Part shown: positions 1 through 6,599 of the stretch, one piece after another
Position numbering within the stretch: the first letter of the stretch is position 1
Layout of the letters: the number at the start of each line of letters is the position of its first letter
Assembly (NCBI GenBank): GCA_902494465.1
Contig: CABUTH010000044.1
Coordinates: 1 to 11,694, forward strand
Length of the DNA stretch: 11,694 nucleotides
Direction: 5' to 3'
Source: an uncultured Collinsella sp.
GTDB lineage: Bacteria > Actinomycetota > Coriobacteriia > Coriobacteriales > Coriobacteriaceae
Position numbers and translations under genes: made by a program
Notes under the pieces: generated by a model
Database searches by the model: none
What the model was told of the DNA's origin: nothing
Seen by the model: only the letters and a program-made list of their open reading frames with translations

Positions 1-1223
1 AATGCCCCGTGGTCCAAAGCGTTGCTGAGCACGACGAACTGGACACTTCGTGAACGGAAGACGCGACTTCTACCGCGGGTGATCGACAGCATACGGCCTG
101 CGTATTCGGCAAGCATGCTGTCGACCGCCTCGGTTCCATAGAGCTCGTTGAGCTTCGTCGTGCCGCGGACGCGCACGGCGATGAGTCCTGTTTTGCAGTG
201 GTCACGGCGACAGGCATCGATAGCGTTGACCAGCATGCGTTGCGTTCCAAGCCCCGTGGCGGCGTCGACGGTCTCGGCAAGGGAATGATTGACGAGCTCG
301 CCGACATAGAGCGAGGGCTCGTTTTCGCCCCCATCGATGCGAAAACCGCGAGCACGGCAGAGCACGTAGTCGCCTGTGGCGTTGCGTACACGATACTGCA
401 TGACTCGATGGTGCTTGGAGCCGTTATAGACTTGGTCGATGTCGTCGGTAAAAGCCTCAAGGTCATCGGGATGGACGCGCTTTTTCCAGCAATCGCGACA
501 GTTGTCTATGTGCTCTGAAGGAAGTCCGAGATCGCGCAAGGCGTTTTGTGACCAAAGGGTGCGATGTTTATCCAAGTTCTCGATAAAGAAATAGCGGCCC
601 TCGTTGAGCATCGAAAAGGCGTCGAAAATACGATCGCTTATTTCGAAGTCGTCGGCGTGGACTTGCGTGATATTGCGTCGATCAAGATGCAAGGCATGAC
701 GTAGCTTGTAGTCGTACATGCGATGGTCGGCATCGAGCGTCATGCGATTGGGGGCTTCGCCCAGGGCGGGGTCGGCGTGTGACACTCCGTAGCTAAACGA
801 GCGGGGCATCTCGGAATCGTTGTTTTTGAGCAGGATCGTTCGGCAGTGTTCCAGACGATCGGCGAGGTCGTCCTCGGTCGCAATCGTAGATAGGATGGCA
901 AACTCGTCGCCGCCTATGCGAAACGCCGCTTCGCCCACCTTCATATACAGCTTAAGATAGAGACTTATCTGCAAGATATAGCGGTTGCCCTCGTCATGCC
1001 CAAAGACGTCGTTGCAGTGCTTGAGGTTATCGATGTCGATAAATGCCATGGTCACGGGCAGTTCCTGTTCCCAGATTTCCTCTAAGGAGCGGGCAAAGCC
1101 GCCGCGGTTGCCAAGCCCGGTAAGCTGGTCGGTAAAGGCGGTCCTAATCAGATCGCCCTGACGCTCGAGAAGGTCACGGACGGTCTTTTCGAGCGTCTCG
1201 GTGTAATTGCTGACGGTTTCCAT
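1..1223 (-). CDS. GGDEF-PAS-degenerate GGDEF signalling protein, C-terminus cut off
   Basis: I translated 407 codons by hand on the minus strand with no stop; the frame runs off the window edge. Residues 1-30 look like a helical lead-in. A GGDEF domain follows, with LTGLGNR near 34-40, FIDIDN at 61-66, a GHDEG loop at 75-79 and an intact GGDEF motif at 104-108, so diguanylate cyclase activity (2 GTP to c-di-GMP) is possible. The usual RxxD inhibitory site just before the motif reads KVGE, so product inhibition may be absent. Residues about 190-315 resemble a PAS/PAC sensor (HPDDLEAF at 251-258). From about 322 a second GGDEF-like fold begins (ATGLGTQRM), but SRSVQF stands where the signature should be. 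Such degenerate domains often precede an EAL phosphodiesterase; that part would lie outside the window. The ATG at 1223 is chosen because an in-frame TAG lies two codons upstream. I see no strong Shine-Dalgarno site. No transmembrane segment is visible. Confidence 0.85.
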   Translation of the reverse strand, partial: METVSNYTETLEKTVRDLLERQGDLIRTAFTDQLTGLGNRGGFARSLEEIWEQELPVTMAFIDIDNLKHCNDVFGHDEGNRYILQISLYLKLYMKVGEAAFRIGGDEFAILSTIATEDDLADRLEHCRTILLKNNDSEMPRSFSYGVSHADPALGEAPNRMTLDADHRMYDYKLRHALHLDRRNITQVHADDFEISDRIFDAFSMLNEGRYFFIENLDKHRTLWSQNALRDLGLPSEHIDNCRDCWKKRVHPDDLEAFTDDIDQVYNGSKHHRVMQYRVRNATGDYVLCRARGFRIDGGENEPSLYVGELVNHSLAETVDAATGLGTQRMLVNAIDACRRDHCKTGLIAVRVRGTTKLNELYGTEAVDSMLAEYAGRMLSITRGRSRVFRSRSVQFVVLSNALDHGA

Positions 1224-1396
1224 ATTCTAAGCGGCTTTCTGAGGTCGGGGCGGATTGCGTCGGGCGAGCTCGTTGTGTACACGCGTCGTTGCTCGGTGTT
1301 TTGCGTGTATCCAGGCCCCCGCCTTGCTGCGTTGCCGGGTTACTTTGCCGGCTAATGTTCGCTGTTGATAACTGCTGCGTAGTATAAACAACAGTG

Positions 1397-1431
1397 CACA
1401 ATTGTATATGGGGTACACAATTGTATATGGG
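1397..1431. repeat. Two tandem copies of a 16-bp direct repeat with palindromic core
   Basis: CACAATTGTATATGGG occurs at 1397-1412 and again, identical, at 1416-1431, a period of 19 bp. Each copy contains the palindrome ACAATTGT. The pair lies just upstream of a minus-strand TATACT (1381-1386). The arrangement suggests two operator sites for a dimeric regulator of the GGDEF gene, but that role is inferred. Confidence 0.6.
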
Positions 1432-1511
1432 CGCACATGCTGCGGGCGGCTATTATTCGCCAAACGGCAGCGCCTGGGTGCGCATAAAAAATGCGACTGG
1501 GGCGGTATATG

Positions 1512-1539
1512 TTGACGGGTATACTTGTTCCGTTTGAAT
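1512..1539 (+). promoter_or_regulatory. Candidate promoter of the patatin gene
   Basis: TTGACG at 1512-1517 is a good -35 match, and TTGAAT at 1534-1539, 16 bp later, is a weak -10 (4 of 6). A start near 1546 would leave a short leader carrying the GGAG at 1550-1553. TATACT at 1520-1525 is an alternative -10 but has no matching -35. Confidence 0.3.
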
Positions 1540-1561
1540 TTGCGGGGACGGAGATGGTCGC

Positions 1562-2431
1562 ATGACACAGCCAAATATGACGCGCACGGTGGGGCTGGCA
1601 CTCGAGGGAGGCGGCTACCGCGGTATGTATACGGCGGGCGTGCTCGACGTTTGGATGGAGCACGGTTTGACCTGCGACCATATGGTGGGTGTCTCGGCGG
1701 GTGCGGCGTTTGGCTACAACTTTAAATCGCGCCAGATCGGCCGCGCCATTCGCTATAACAAGGCCTATTGTGCCGACAAGCGCTATGCAAGCGTGACCAG
1801 CTGGCTGCGAACCGGCGATATGTTCAATGCCGATTTTGCCTATCACGAGGTGCCCATCGAGCGCGATCCCATCGACCTGAAGGCGTATCGCGCCTGCCCC
1901 ATGCGGTTTACGTGCGTGTGTACCGATATCGAGACGGGCAAGGCCGTCTACCATGACCTGCCCTATGGCGACGAGAGGGATATCGAGTGGATTCGCGCGT
2001 CGTCGGCGATTCCCGTGGCGACGCGTCCTGTCGCCATTGAGGGCCGCAAGTACCTGGATGGCGGCGTGGCCGATTCCATTCCCAGCGCTTGGCTGTTTGC
2101 GCAGGGCTACGACTGTAACGTGGTGGTGCTGACGCAGCCGGCGGGCTTTGTAAAGCAGCCCAACAGTGTGATGCCTATGCTGCGGCGCGTGTTCCGCCAC
2201 TACCCAGAGTTTGTGGCGGCGCTTGAGCATCGGCATGAGGTCTACAATGCCACGCTCGATGACCTGGCACGTCGCGAGGCTGCCGGCGAAATCTTTGTGG
2301 TGCGGCCGAGCGAATCGGTGAAGGTGCCGTCGCTGTGCCGCGAACCGGATGAGCTCGAGCGCATCTACCAGGTCGGCCGTCGTGATGCGGAGGCGACTTT
2401 GCCGGCGTTGGAAGCGTATCTGGCAGGGTAG
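1562..2431 (+). CDS. Patatin-like phospholipase, YjjU type
   Basis: The 289-residue protein is a patatin-family serine lipase with a Ser-Asp dyad. The oxyanion loop GGGYRG is at 16-21, the nucleophile elbow GVSAG has Ser45, and the catalytic Asp166 lies in DGG (166-168). The order and spacing fit the cytosolic bacterial YjjU-like branch, with a helical C-terminal extension (about 205-289) as in that group. There is no signal peptide or membrane segment. The family hydrolyses acyl esters of phospholipids or related lipids; the natural substrate of this branch is not established. The ATG at 1562 has GGAG at 1550-1553, eight bases upstream. The gene stands alone: divergent to the GGDEF gene and convergent with the thi operon. 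The family call is firm, the physiological role unknown. Confidence 0.9.
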   Translation: MTQPNMTRTVGLALEGGGYRGMYTAGVLDVWMEHGLTCDHMVGVSAGAAFGYNFKSRQIGRAIRYNKAYCADKRYASVTSWLRTGDMFNADFAYHEVPIERDPIDLKAYRACPMRFTCVCTDIETGKAVYHDLPYGDERDIEWIRASSAIPVATRPVAIEGRKYLDGGVADSIPSAWLFAQGYDCNVVVLTQPAGFVKQPNSVMPMLRRVFRHYPEFVAALEHRHEVYNATLDDLARREAAGEIFVVRPSESVKVPSLCREPDELERIYQVGRRDAEATLPALEAYLAG

Positions 2432-2440
2432 GGGTTGCAT

Positions 2441-2490
2441 GCGGAAAGCGCATCCCGGAATGGACGTTCGAACCGGGATGCGCTTTCCGC
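2441..2490. terminator. Perfect 18-bp hairpin between convergent genes
   Basis: The arms 2441-2458 and 2473-2490 are exact reverse complements with a 14-nt loop (2459-2472). It lies between the ends of the patatin gene and thiE and probably stops transcription from both sides. Neither side has a T-run, so it is not a textbook intrinsic terminator. It could equally be a dispersed REP-like palindrome. Confidence 0.6.
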
Positions 2491-2536
2491 CGCTATTGAA
2501 GATATGAGGCCGCGAATAAGCTGCTCGACCTAGACT

Positions 2537-3232
2537 TTACGCCTGCTGCCAGGTGTCGACGAGCTCCTTGGCCGCGGCGTAGGGGTCATCGGCGCTGCAG
2601 ACGGCGCTCACCACAAAGAAGCCGTCGACGCCGGTTGCCTTAAGCTGCGGCAAGTCGGCCATCTTGACGCCGCCGCCCACCACGATGGGCACGGGGCTTG
2701 CCGCGTGGAGTGCGGCCAGGTCCTCAAAGCTCTTGGTGATGATAGAGCCATCGGCCGCGCGTCCGCAGTCGCGCTTGGTCTCGGTCTCGTGGAGTGGGCC
2801 GATGCCCAGGTAGTCGACCAGGCTCATGTCGGCGGTCTTGACGTATTCGAGCATCTCCTCGCAGCGGGCCGAAAGGCCCACGATGGCGTCGGGGCCCAGC
2901 AGCTTGCGACAGACCTCGACGGGAATGTCGCTCTGGCCTACGTGCACGCCGTCGACGGCAATGCCCTGCTCGCGCGCGGCGAGTACACAGTCCAGACGGT
3001 CGTCGATTAACAGGGCGACCTGACCGGTCTTGCCAGCCTGTGCGATTGCCTGCGCGGCGTCGCCGGTCAGTGCAATGATCTCGCGGGCGCTTGCCACCTT
3101 GGAGCGCACCTGGATGCAGGTAAAGCCGGCGTCGAGTGCCTGGGCCACCACATCGCCCACGGGGCGCCCAAGCGTGTTTTCGGGGCCGAGCACCAGATAG
3201 GCCGAGATATCAAGGTTGTCGCGGATGCTCAT
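2537..3232 (-). CDS. thiE: Thiamine-phosphate synthase
   Basis: ThiE joins HMP pyrophosphate to thiazole phosphate to give thiamine monophosphate, in the cytosol. The 231-residue product has family motifs in order: IQVRSK near 40 (usual QLR.K), LIDDRLD near 75-81, GVHVGQSD near 95-102, IVGLSA, DYLGIGPLHETETK (pyrophosphate and Mg region), VGGGV and DGFFVVSAV at the C-terminal phosphate-binding loops. Length is slightly above the usual 210-220. It is the last gene of the thiM operon. Its ATG overlaps the stop of the upstream gene (ATGA, 3229-3232), and a GGAGG seven bases before the ATG lies inside that gene, so translation is probably coupled. Expression should follow the TPP riboswitch at the operon head. 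Confidence 0.93.
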   Translation of the reverse strand: MSIRDNLDISAYLVLGPENTLGRPVGDVVAQALDAGFTCIQVRSKVASAREIIALTGDAAQAIAQAGKTGQVALLIDDRLDCVLAAREQGIAVDGVHVGQSDIPVEVCRKLLGPDAIVGLSARCEEMLEYVKTADMSLVDYLGIGPLHETETKRDCGRAADGSIITKSFEDLAALHAASPVPIVVGGGVKMADLPQLKATGVDGFFVVSAVCSADDPYAAAKELVDTWQQA

Positions 3233-3570
3233 CGTGCTTCCTCCTGTTTCTTGATCTGTGCTTCCATGCGCTCGAGCTTGCCGGTCATGGTGTCGGTAAA
3301 TCCGGGTCGAATATCGGCTTTGAGCACGACTTCGGTGCGGATGCCCTTGCTCGCCAACACAAAGGTTGCGTCGCGCACGACCTGCATGACCTCGTCCCAG
3401 TCGCCCTCGATCTCGGTGAACATCGAGGTGGTGCGGTTGGGGAGGCCGCTCTCGCGAATGACGCGCACGACCTCGGCGACCTCGGCGGACAGCTCATCGC
3501 CGGTGCCGCACGGGGCGATGGCCACGGCGACGAGTGTGTTCATTCCGGCAGCAGTTGCGGGCTCGGACAT
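3229..3570 (-). CDS. Thiamine-binding protein of the YkoF/MTH1187 (DUF77) family
   Basis: A 113-residue protein with the pattern of the MTH1187/YkoF-like family: a hydrophobic first strand followed by PCGTGDE, then a helix with SGLPNRTT, TEIEGDWDEVM, and a final strand with KADIRPG. These proteins form ferredoxin-like folds that bind thiamine or its pyrimidine moiety; no enzyme activity is established. The ATG at 3570 has GGAGG eight bases upstream, while the later ATG (MNTLV, 3543) lacks one. It starts three bases after the thiM stop and overlaps thiE by four bases. A position between a thiazole kinase and thiamine-phosphate synthase, under a TPP riboswitch, strongly supports a thiamine role. 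It may buffer or deliver HMP or thiamine, which is inference. Confidence 0.85.
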   Translation of the reverse strand: MSEPATAAGMNTLVAVAIAPCGTGDELSAEVAEVVRVIRESGLPNRTTSMFTEIEGDWDEVMQVVRDATFVLASKGIRTEVVLKADIRPGFTDTMTGKLERMEAQIKKQEEAR

Positions 3571-3573
3571 GGC

Positions 3574-4413
3574 TTATGCCTCCTTGAGCTCGAGTTGGTT
3601 ATCAGCGATATCTTGGGCGGTCGCGCGGTAGAGCTCATCGATAAAGGCGACCTTAAAGCTTGCCGGGGCATCGGCGACAGCGGCGGCGCGCGTGCCGGCA
3701 ACGTTGTAGACCGCGGTGCCGCAGATGGCTGCCGTAAACGGGTCGGCGGCACAGGCGTACACGGCTAGCACGCCGCCCTGCGAGCAGCCGCAACCGGTGA
3801 TCTTGGACATGAGCGGGCTGCCACCGTGGGACTTGGCCACGGTCGTGCCGTCGGTAATCAGGTCGACTTCGCCCGAGACCACTACGGCGCCGCCGGTGTA
3901 GCGGGCGAGCGCCACGGCGGCATCGCGGGCGGCGTCGACCGTGTCGGTGGTATCGACACCGCGCACGCGGCTCAGATCGGCCGCCTCGCCCTCAAGACCC
4001 CACAGCCCGGCGAGCGCGATGATCTCGGAGGCGTTGCCACGCACGATGGCGGGCTTGTACTGCTTGAGTTCGTTTACCAGCTGGGTGCGCAGGCTACCGA
4101 TACCCAGGCCCACCGGAGCGAGCACCCAGGGCTTGCCGGCGTCGTGTGCCGCCTTGGCCGCGCGGGGAATCGTCTGTTCGTAGATGGGGAAGAGCGTGCC
4201 CATATTGAGGTAGATGGCGCCGCCGCCGGCAACGAGTGCCTCGCCCTCGTCGGGCAGATAGACCATGGCGGCCGATCCGCCCACGGCGAGCTGCGCGTTG
4301 GCGACAAAGTCGATCGTCACCGTGTTGGTAATGGAGCCGGCCATCGGATTGGTGGCACGAATCTCCTCCACGGCTTTGACCACATTTTGCTTAAGCTGTT
4401 CCGAATCAATCAC
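3574..4413 (-). CDS. thiM: Hydroxyethylthiazole kinase
   Basis: ThiM phosphorylates 4-methyl-5-(2-hydroxyethyl)thiazole, salvaging thiazole for ThiE. The 279-residue protein shows DFVANAQLAVGGSAAM (35-50), LNMGTL (69-74), RGNASE (125-130), SGEVDLITDG (180-189) and TGCGC (206-210), whose last Cys210 matches the family's catalytic Cys. One oddity: the usual DPVGxGA reads APVGLGIG from Ala99, so the conserved Asp is missing. I chose the GTG at 4413 because a strong AAGGAGG lies eight bases upstream. A longer frame back to 4527 would run through the riboswitch and terminator, and the nearby ATG is out of frame and soon stops. It is the first gene of the three-gene thi operon. Confidence 0.9.
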   Translation of the reverse strand: MIDSEQLKQNVVKAVEEIRATNPMAGSITNTVTIDFVANAQLAVGGSAAMVYLPDEGEALVAGGGAIYLNMGTLFPIYEQTIPRAAKAAHDAGKPWVLAPVGLGIGSLRTQLVNELKQYKPAIVRGNASEIIALAGLWGLEGEAADLSRVRGVDTTDTVDAARDAAVALARYTGGAVVVSGEVDLITDGTTVAKSHGGSPLMSKITGCGCSQGGVLAVYACAADPFTAAICGTAVYNVAGTRAAAVADAPASFKVAFIDELYRATAQDIADNQLELKEA

Positions 4414-4435
4414 TGCACATGCCTCCTTGGCATAG

Positions 4436-4465
4436 AAAAGGGGCGCTGTGCATAGACAGCGCCCC
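4436..4465 (-). terminator. Riboswitch-controlled intrinsic terminator of the thi operon
   Basis: On the minus strand a 10-bp perfect GC-rich stem (4456-4465 with 4440-4449) encloses a 6-nt loop and is followed by TTTT (4439-4436). It lies between the TPP aptamer and the thiM Shine-Dalgarno site, so it should act as the expression platform: terminator on when TPP is bound. I did not find an obvious competing antiterminator by eye. Confidence 0.85.
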
Positions 4466-4477
4466 TGTAAAGGCGGC

Positions 4478-4569
4478 ATGCTCCCTACGCCAGCATTAAC
4501 TGACAGGTTCAAAGGATTGGGCCCCATGCCCTCTCAGCCTTGTGGTTTGCACCGCCGGCACTCCCGCAT
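4478..4569 (-). ncRNA. TPP riboswitch aptamer (THI element)
   Basis: Read on the minus strand, the conserved THI-box segments appear in order: GGGAGTGC near the 5' end, GGCTGAGAGGGC, CCTTTGAACCTG, GTTAATGCTGGCG, and TAGGGA at the 3' end. A P1 closing helix can pair ATGC (4569-4566) with GCAT (4481-4478). Position 9 bases before the terminator stem and upstream of thiM fits feedback control of thiM, the thiamine-binding gene and thiE by thiamine pyrophosphate. Confidence 0.95.
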
Positions 4570-4596
4570 CGAATCTGTTGTTCCCTATACTAGCGC

Positions 4597-4697
4597 ACCT
4601 GCCAAAAAGGGACAGGTTTATTTTGGCAGGTAACAACTGGGACTTTGCGTTTTCCCAGATGAAACCTGCCGAAATAGACCTGTCCCTTTTGGCAGGT
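4597..4697. repeat. 101-bp composite inverted repeat between divergent operons
   Basis: The left arm 4597-4631 (35 nt) and right arm 4664-4697 (34 nt) are reverse complements apart from one A-run length difference and a few substitutions. Each arm itself begins with ACCTGCC and ends with GGCAGGT, so each is also a small inverted repeat. A third dyad, CTGGGA (4637-4642) with TCCCAG (4653-4658), sits in the centre. The whole can fold as one long hairpin or as a three-stem cruciform. It contains no open frame. -10-like hexamers abut both ends (TAGTAT on the minus strand, four bases outside; TACAAT at 4701-4706, three bases outside). It may be a MITE/REP-type element or a shared operator. Confidence 0.75.
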
Positions 4698-4700
4698 CGG

Positions 4701-4706
4701 TACAAT
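4701..4706 (+). promoter_or_regulatory. Candidate -10 of the HAD-lysR operon
   Basis: TACAAT matches the -10 consensus at five of six bases and lies 31 bases before the HAD start codon. No good -35 is present 16-18 bp upstream; that position falls inside the right arm of the inverted repeat, suggesting activator dependence or control by the repeat. Confidence 0.4.
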
Positions 4707-4737
4707 AGATGGGATTAAGAATGACCGAGGGGACCTT

Positions 4738-5646
4738 ATGATCAAACTTGTGCTGACCGATATGGACGATACGCTGATTCCAGCCGGGCATGACGGTGCC
4801 AGCGACTACGCCATTGAGGGTATTCATGCCATGCAGGCGGCGGGTTTGCACTTTGGGCCGGTTTCGGGTCGTCAGCCGTCCGCGATGGGCTGGATGTTCC
4901 GCAATCGCTCCGAGTGCTTCTCGACCGGTGCGTTTTGCAACGGCCAGGTGATGTTTGTCGATGGCGAAGTAGTCGCTTCGCGCGCAATCGATAACGATGT
5001 CCTTATGCGCTTAGCCGATTATTTTGAACAGGAGACCGACGATACGTATTTGAAGGTCTACCGTCTGGGTGATGACTTTTGGAATAACGATGCCTATTGC
5101 GTGACAAGCGATCCCGAGCGTGTGCGTCGCGCCATGAAGTCAGGCGGCAACGCGTGGCTCAAGGGCGAAGAAGCTCCCTGTCGTCCTGTCGTTGACGATG
5201 CCCCGGTATACAAGGCGAATATCTGGAGCGCCCGTTCGCGCGAGGAGCTCGCCGAGCTGCGCGAGCGTGTTGCCGCTGAGGTGCCGGAGCTCTCGCTCGT
5301 GTTTCCCAACAACCGCGTGTGCCTGTTCGACGTTCTTCCGACCGGCTGGGACAAGGGCTGCGCTGTGCTGGAGCTGGCGCGTGCTTTGGGCCTGATGCCC
5401 GACGAGGTGGCCGTATTCGGCGATTCCGATAACGATTTGCCCATGATCGATGCCGTTCCCAACTCCGTTGCAGTCGCCAATGCCAACGAGGCCGTCACGG
5501 CTGCCGCACGCTGGCATATCGGCGCTGCGGCAGATGATGCGGTTGCCGGGGCTCTGCATCAGATTGCCGCCTGCGCCGCGACGGGAGAGATGCCGTCGTT
5601 TATGAGCCAAATGGACACGGCGGGTTTCGACGTCACAAACGTCTAG
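4738..5646 (+). CDS. Cof-type HAD-superfamily phosphatase (class IIB)
   Basis: The 302-residue cytosolic protein has all four HAD motifs: DMDDT with nucleophile Asp8 and acid/base Asp10, SGR with Ser43, Lys206 in GWDKG, and GDSDNDLPM with Asp229 and Asp233 for Mg. A cap of roughly 85-190 between motifs II and III fits the Cof/YbiV (C2B) branch, which dephosphorylates sugar phosphates, PLP, FMN or similar small molecules. E. coli Cof can also hydrolyse the thiamine precursor HMP pyrophosphate, which is worth noting because this gene is divergent from the thi operon; the link is inference. The ATG at 4738 has an AGGGG-type site five bases upstream. Only ten bases separate its stop from the LysR gene, so the two are probably co-transcribed. 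Substrate unknown. Confidence 0.88.
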   Translation: MIKLVLTDMDDTLIPAGHDGASDYAIEGIHAMQAAGLHFGPVSGRQPSAMGWMFRNRSECFSTGAFCNGQVMFVDGEVVASRAIDNDVLMRLADYFEQETDDTYLKVYRLGDDFWNNDAYCVTSDPERVRRAMKSGGNAWLKGEEAPCRPVVDDAPVYKANIWSARSREELAELRERVAAEVPELSLVFPNNRVCLFDVLPTGWDKGCAVLELARALGLMPDEVAVFGDSDNDLPMIDAVPNSVAVANANEAVTAAARWHIGAAADDAVAGALHQIAACAATGEMPSFMSQMDTAGFDVTNV

Positions 5647-5656
5647 GGAGAAAGGC

Positions 5657-6553
5657 ATGAAGCTCCAGCAACTCAGATATGTCGTTAAGGTTGCCGAATG
5701 CGGCAGCATCACCGAGGCCTCGCGCCGGCTCTTTGTGTCGCAGCCTTCGATTACCGCGTCGATCCGCGATCTCGAAAACGAGATGGGTGTGCATATCTTT
5801 GAGCGCACCAACAAGGGTGTCATTGTGTCCGAGGAAGGCGAGACCTTCTTGGGGTACGCGCGCCAGGTGCTCGACCAGGCCGACCTGCTCGAGGGCAAGT
5901 ACAAAGGCACGTCCGAGCAGGTGCCGCACTTTAGTGTGAGCTGCCAGCATTATTCCTTTGCCGTCAACGCGTTTGTCGATGTGATCTGCGAGTTCGATGC
6001 CGCGCGCTACGACTTTACCCTACGCGAGGAACAGACCCACGAAATTATCGAGGATGTCGCGCATATGAAAAGCGAACTCGGCATCCTGTATCTGTCGGAG
6101 CACAATCGCGAGGTCATCGAGCGCATGCTTGCCGCCAACGAGCTCGTGTTCGAAGGGCTCTTCTGCGCCACGCCGCATGTCTTCGTCTGCGCCGGCCATC
6201 CGCTGGCGGGCCGCTCCAGCGTGACGCTCGAGGATCTGGAAGACTACCCGTTCCTGTCCTACGAGCAGGGCAGCTACAACTCGTTTTACTATTCCGAGGA
6301 GCTGACCTCGACGTTCGAGCGTCGCAAAAATATCCGCGTGCGCGACCGTGCGACGTTGTTCAATTTGGCCATGGGCCTCAACGGCTACACGGTATGCTCG
6401 GGCGTGATCAGCCACGAGCTCAACGGCCCCGGCATTATCTCGATTCCGCTCGACGTGGACGAGTACATGGAGATTGGCATCATCACGCGCAAGAACACGA
6501 CGCTCACGCGCTACGGTCGGGCCTATATCGACGCGATTCGTCAGCATATCTAG
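5657..6553 (+). CDS. LysR-family transcriptional regulator, possible MetR/CmbR-like
   Basis: This 298-residue protein begins with the LysR winged helix-turn-helix (residues 1-60: LRYVVKVAECGSITEASRRL, then SQPSITASIRDLE and the FERTNKGV wing). A linker helix follows, then an effector-binding region with GHPLAGRSSVTLEDLEDYPF at the subdomain boundary. Length is normal. GGAGAAAGG precedes the ATG. It lies ten bases after the HAD gene and 155 bases before a methionine synthase-like gene, whose upstream region holds a dyad matching the TATAG-N7-CTATA pattern known for streptococcal MetR boxes. I therefore infer that it controls methionine metabolism, with homocysteine or a similar thiol as possible co-inducer. 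No terminator is seen after it. Confidence 0.9.
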   Translation: MKLQQLRYVVKVAECGSITEASRRLFVSQPSITASIRDLENEMGVHIFERTNKGVIVSEEGETFLGYARQVLDQADLLEGKYKGTSEQVPHFSVSCQHYSFAVNAFVDVICEFDAARYDFTLREEQTHEIIEDVAHMKSELGILYLSEHNREVIERMLAANELVFEGLFCATPHVFVCAGHPLAGRSSVTLEDLEDYPFLSYEQGSYNSFYYSEELTSTFERRKNIRVRDRATLFNLAMGLNGYTVCSGVISHELNGPGIISIPLDVDEYMEIGIITRKNTTLTRYGRAYIDAIRQHI

Positions 6554-6599
6554 GCTGCTGTGCTCCGCACGGTTCAAGTCTCTTTATGACAGTCCAGAC

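Larger units (their letters stand above)
1224..1561. other. Gene-free divergent intergenic region
   Basis: This stretch of 338 bases separates the divergently transcribed GGDEF and patatin genes. It holds a tandem 16-bp direct repeat (1397-1431), a minus-strand TATACT at 1381-1386 that could be the -10 of the GGDEF gene with a leader of roughly 150 nt, and a plus-strand promoter candidate at 1512-1539. Open frames crossing it have no protein-like composition and no Shine-Dalgarno site, so I call no gene here. Confidence 0.6.

Noticed and set aside
1270..1370. GEMM/c-di-GMP riboswitch-like words (GGCAAA, ACGCA, GGCC) in the minus-strand leader of the GGDEF gene
   Set aside because: The words occur in roughly the right order, but no P1b stem with tetraloop or receptor can be drawn between them; likely chance.
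1352..2440. Long antisense frame opposite the patatin gene, and similar long frames opposite ThiM, the HAD/LysR genes and the metE-like gene
   Set aside because: These mirror the codon bias of the real genes in high-GC DNA. They show no protein family motifs and no ribosome binding sites.
4414..4527. Longer N-terminus for ThiM starting at 4527
   Set aside because: It would be encoded by the TPP aptamer and terminator and has no family similarity; the GTG at 4413 has a strong Shine-Dalgarno site.
6554..6580. GTGC-TCC-GCAC hairpin after the LysR gene as a terminator
   Set aside because: The stem is four base pairs with no T-run, so read-through into the metE-like gene cannot be excluded.
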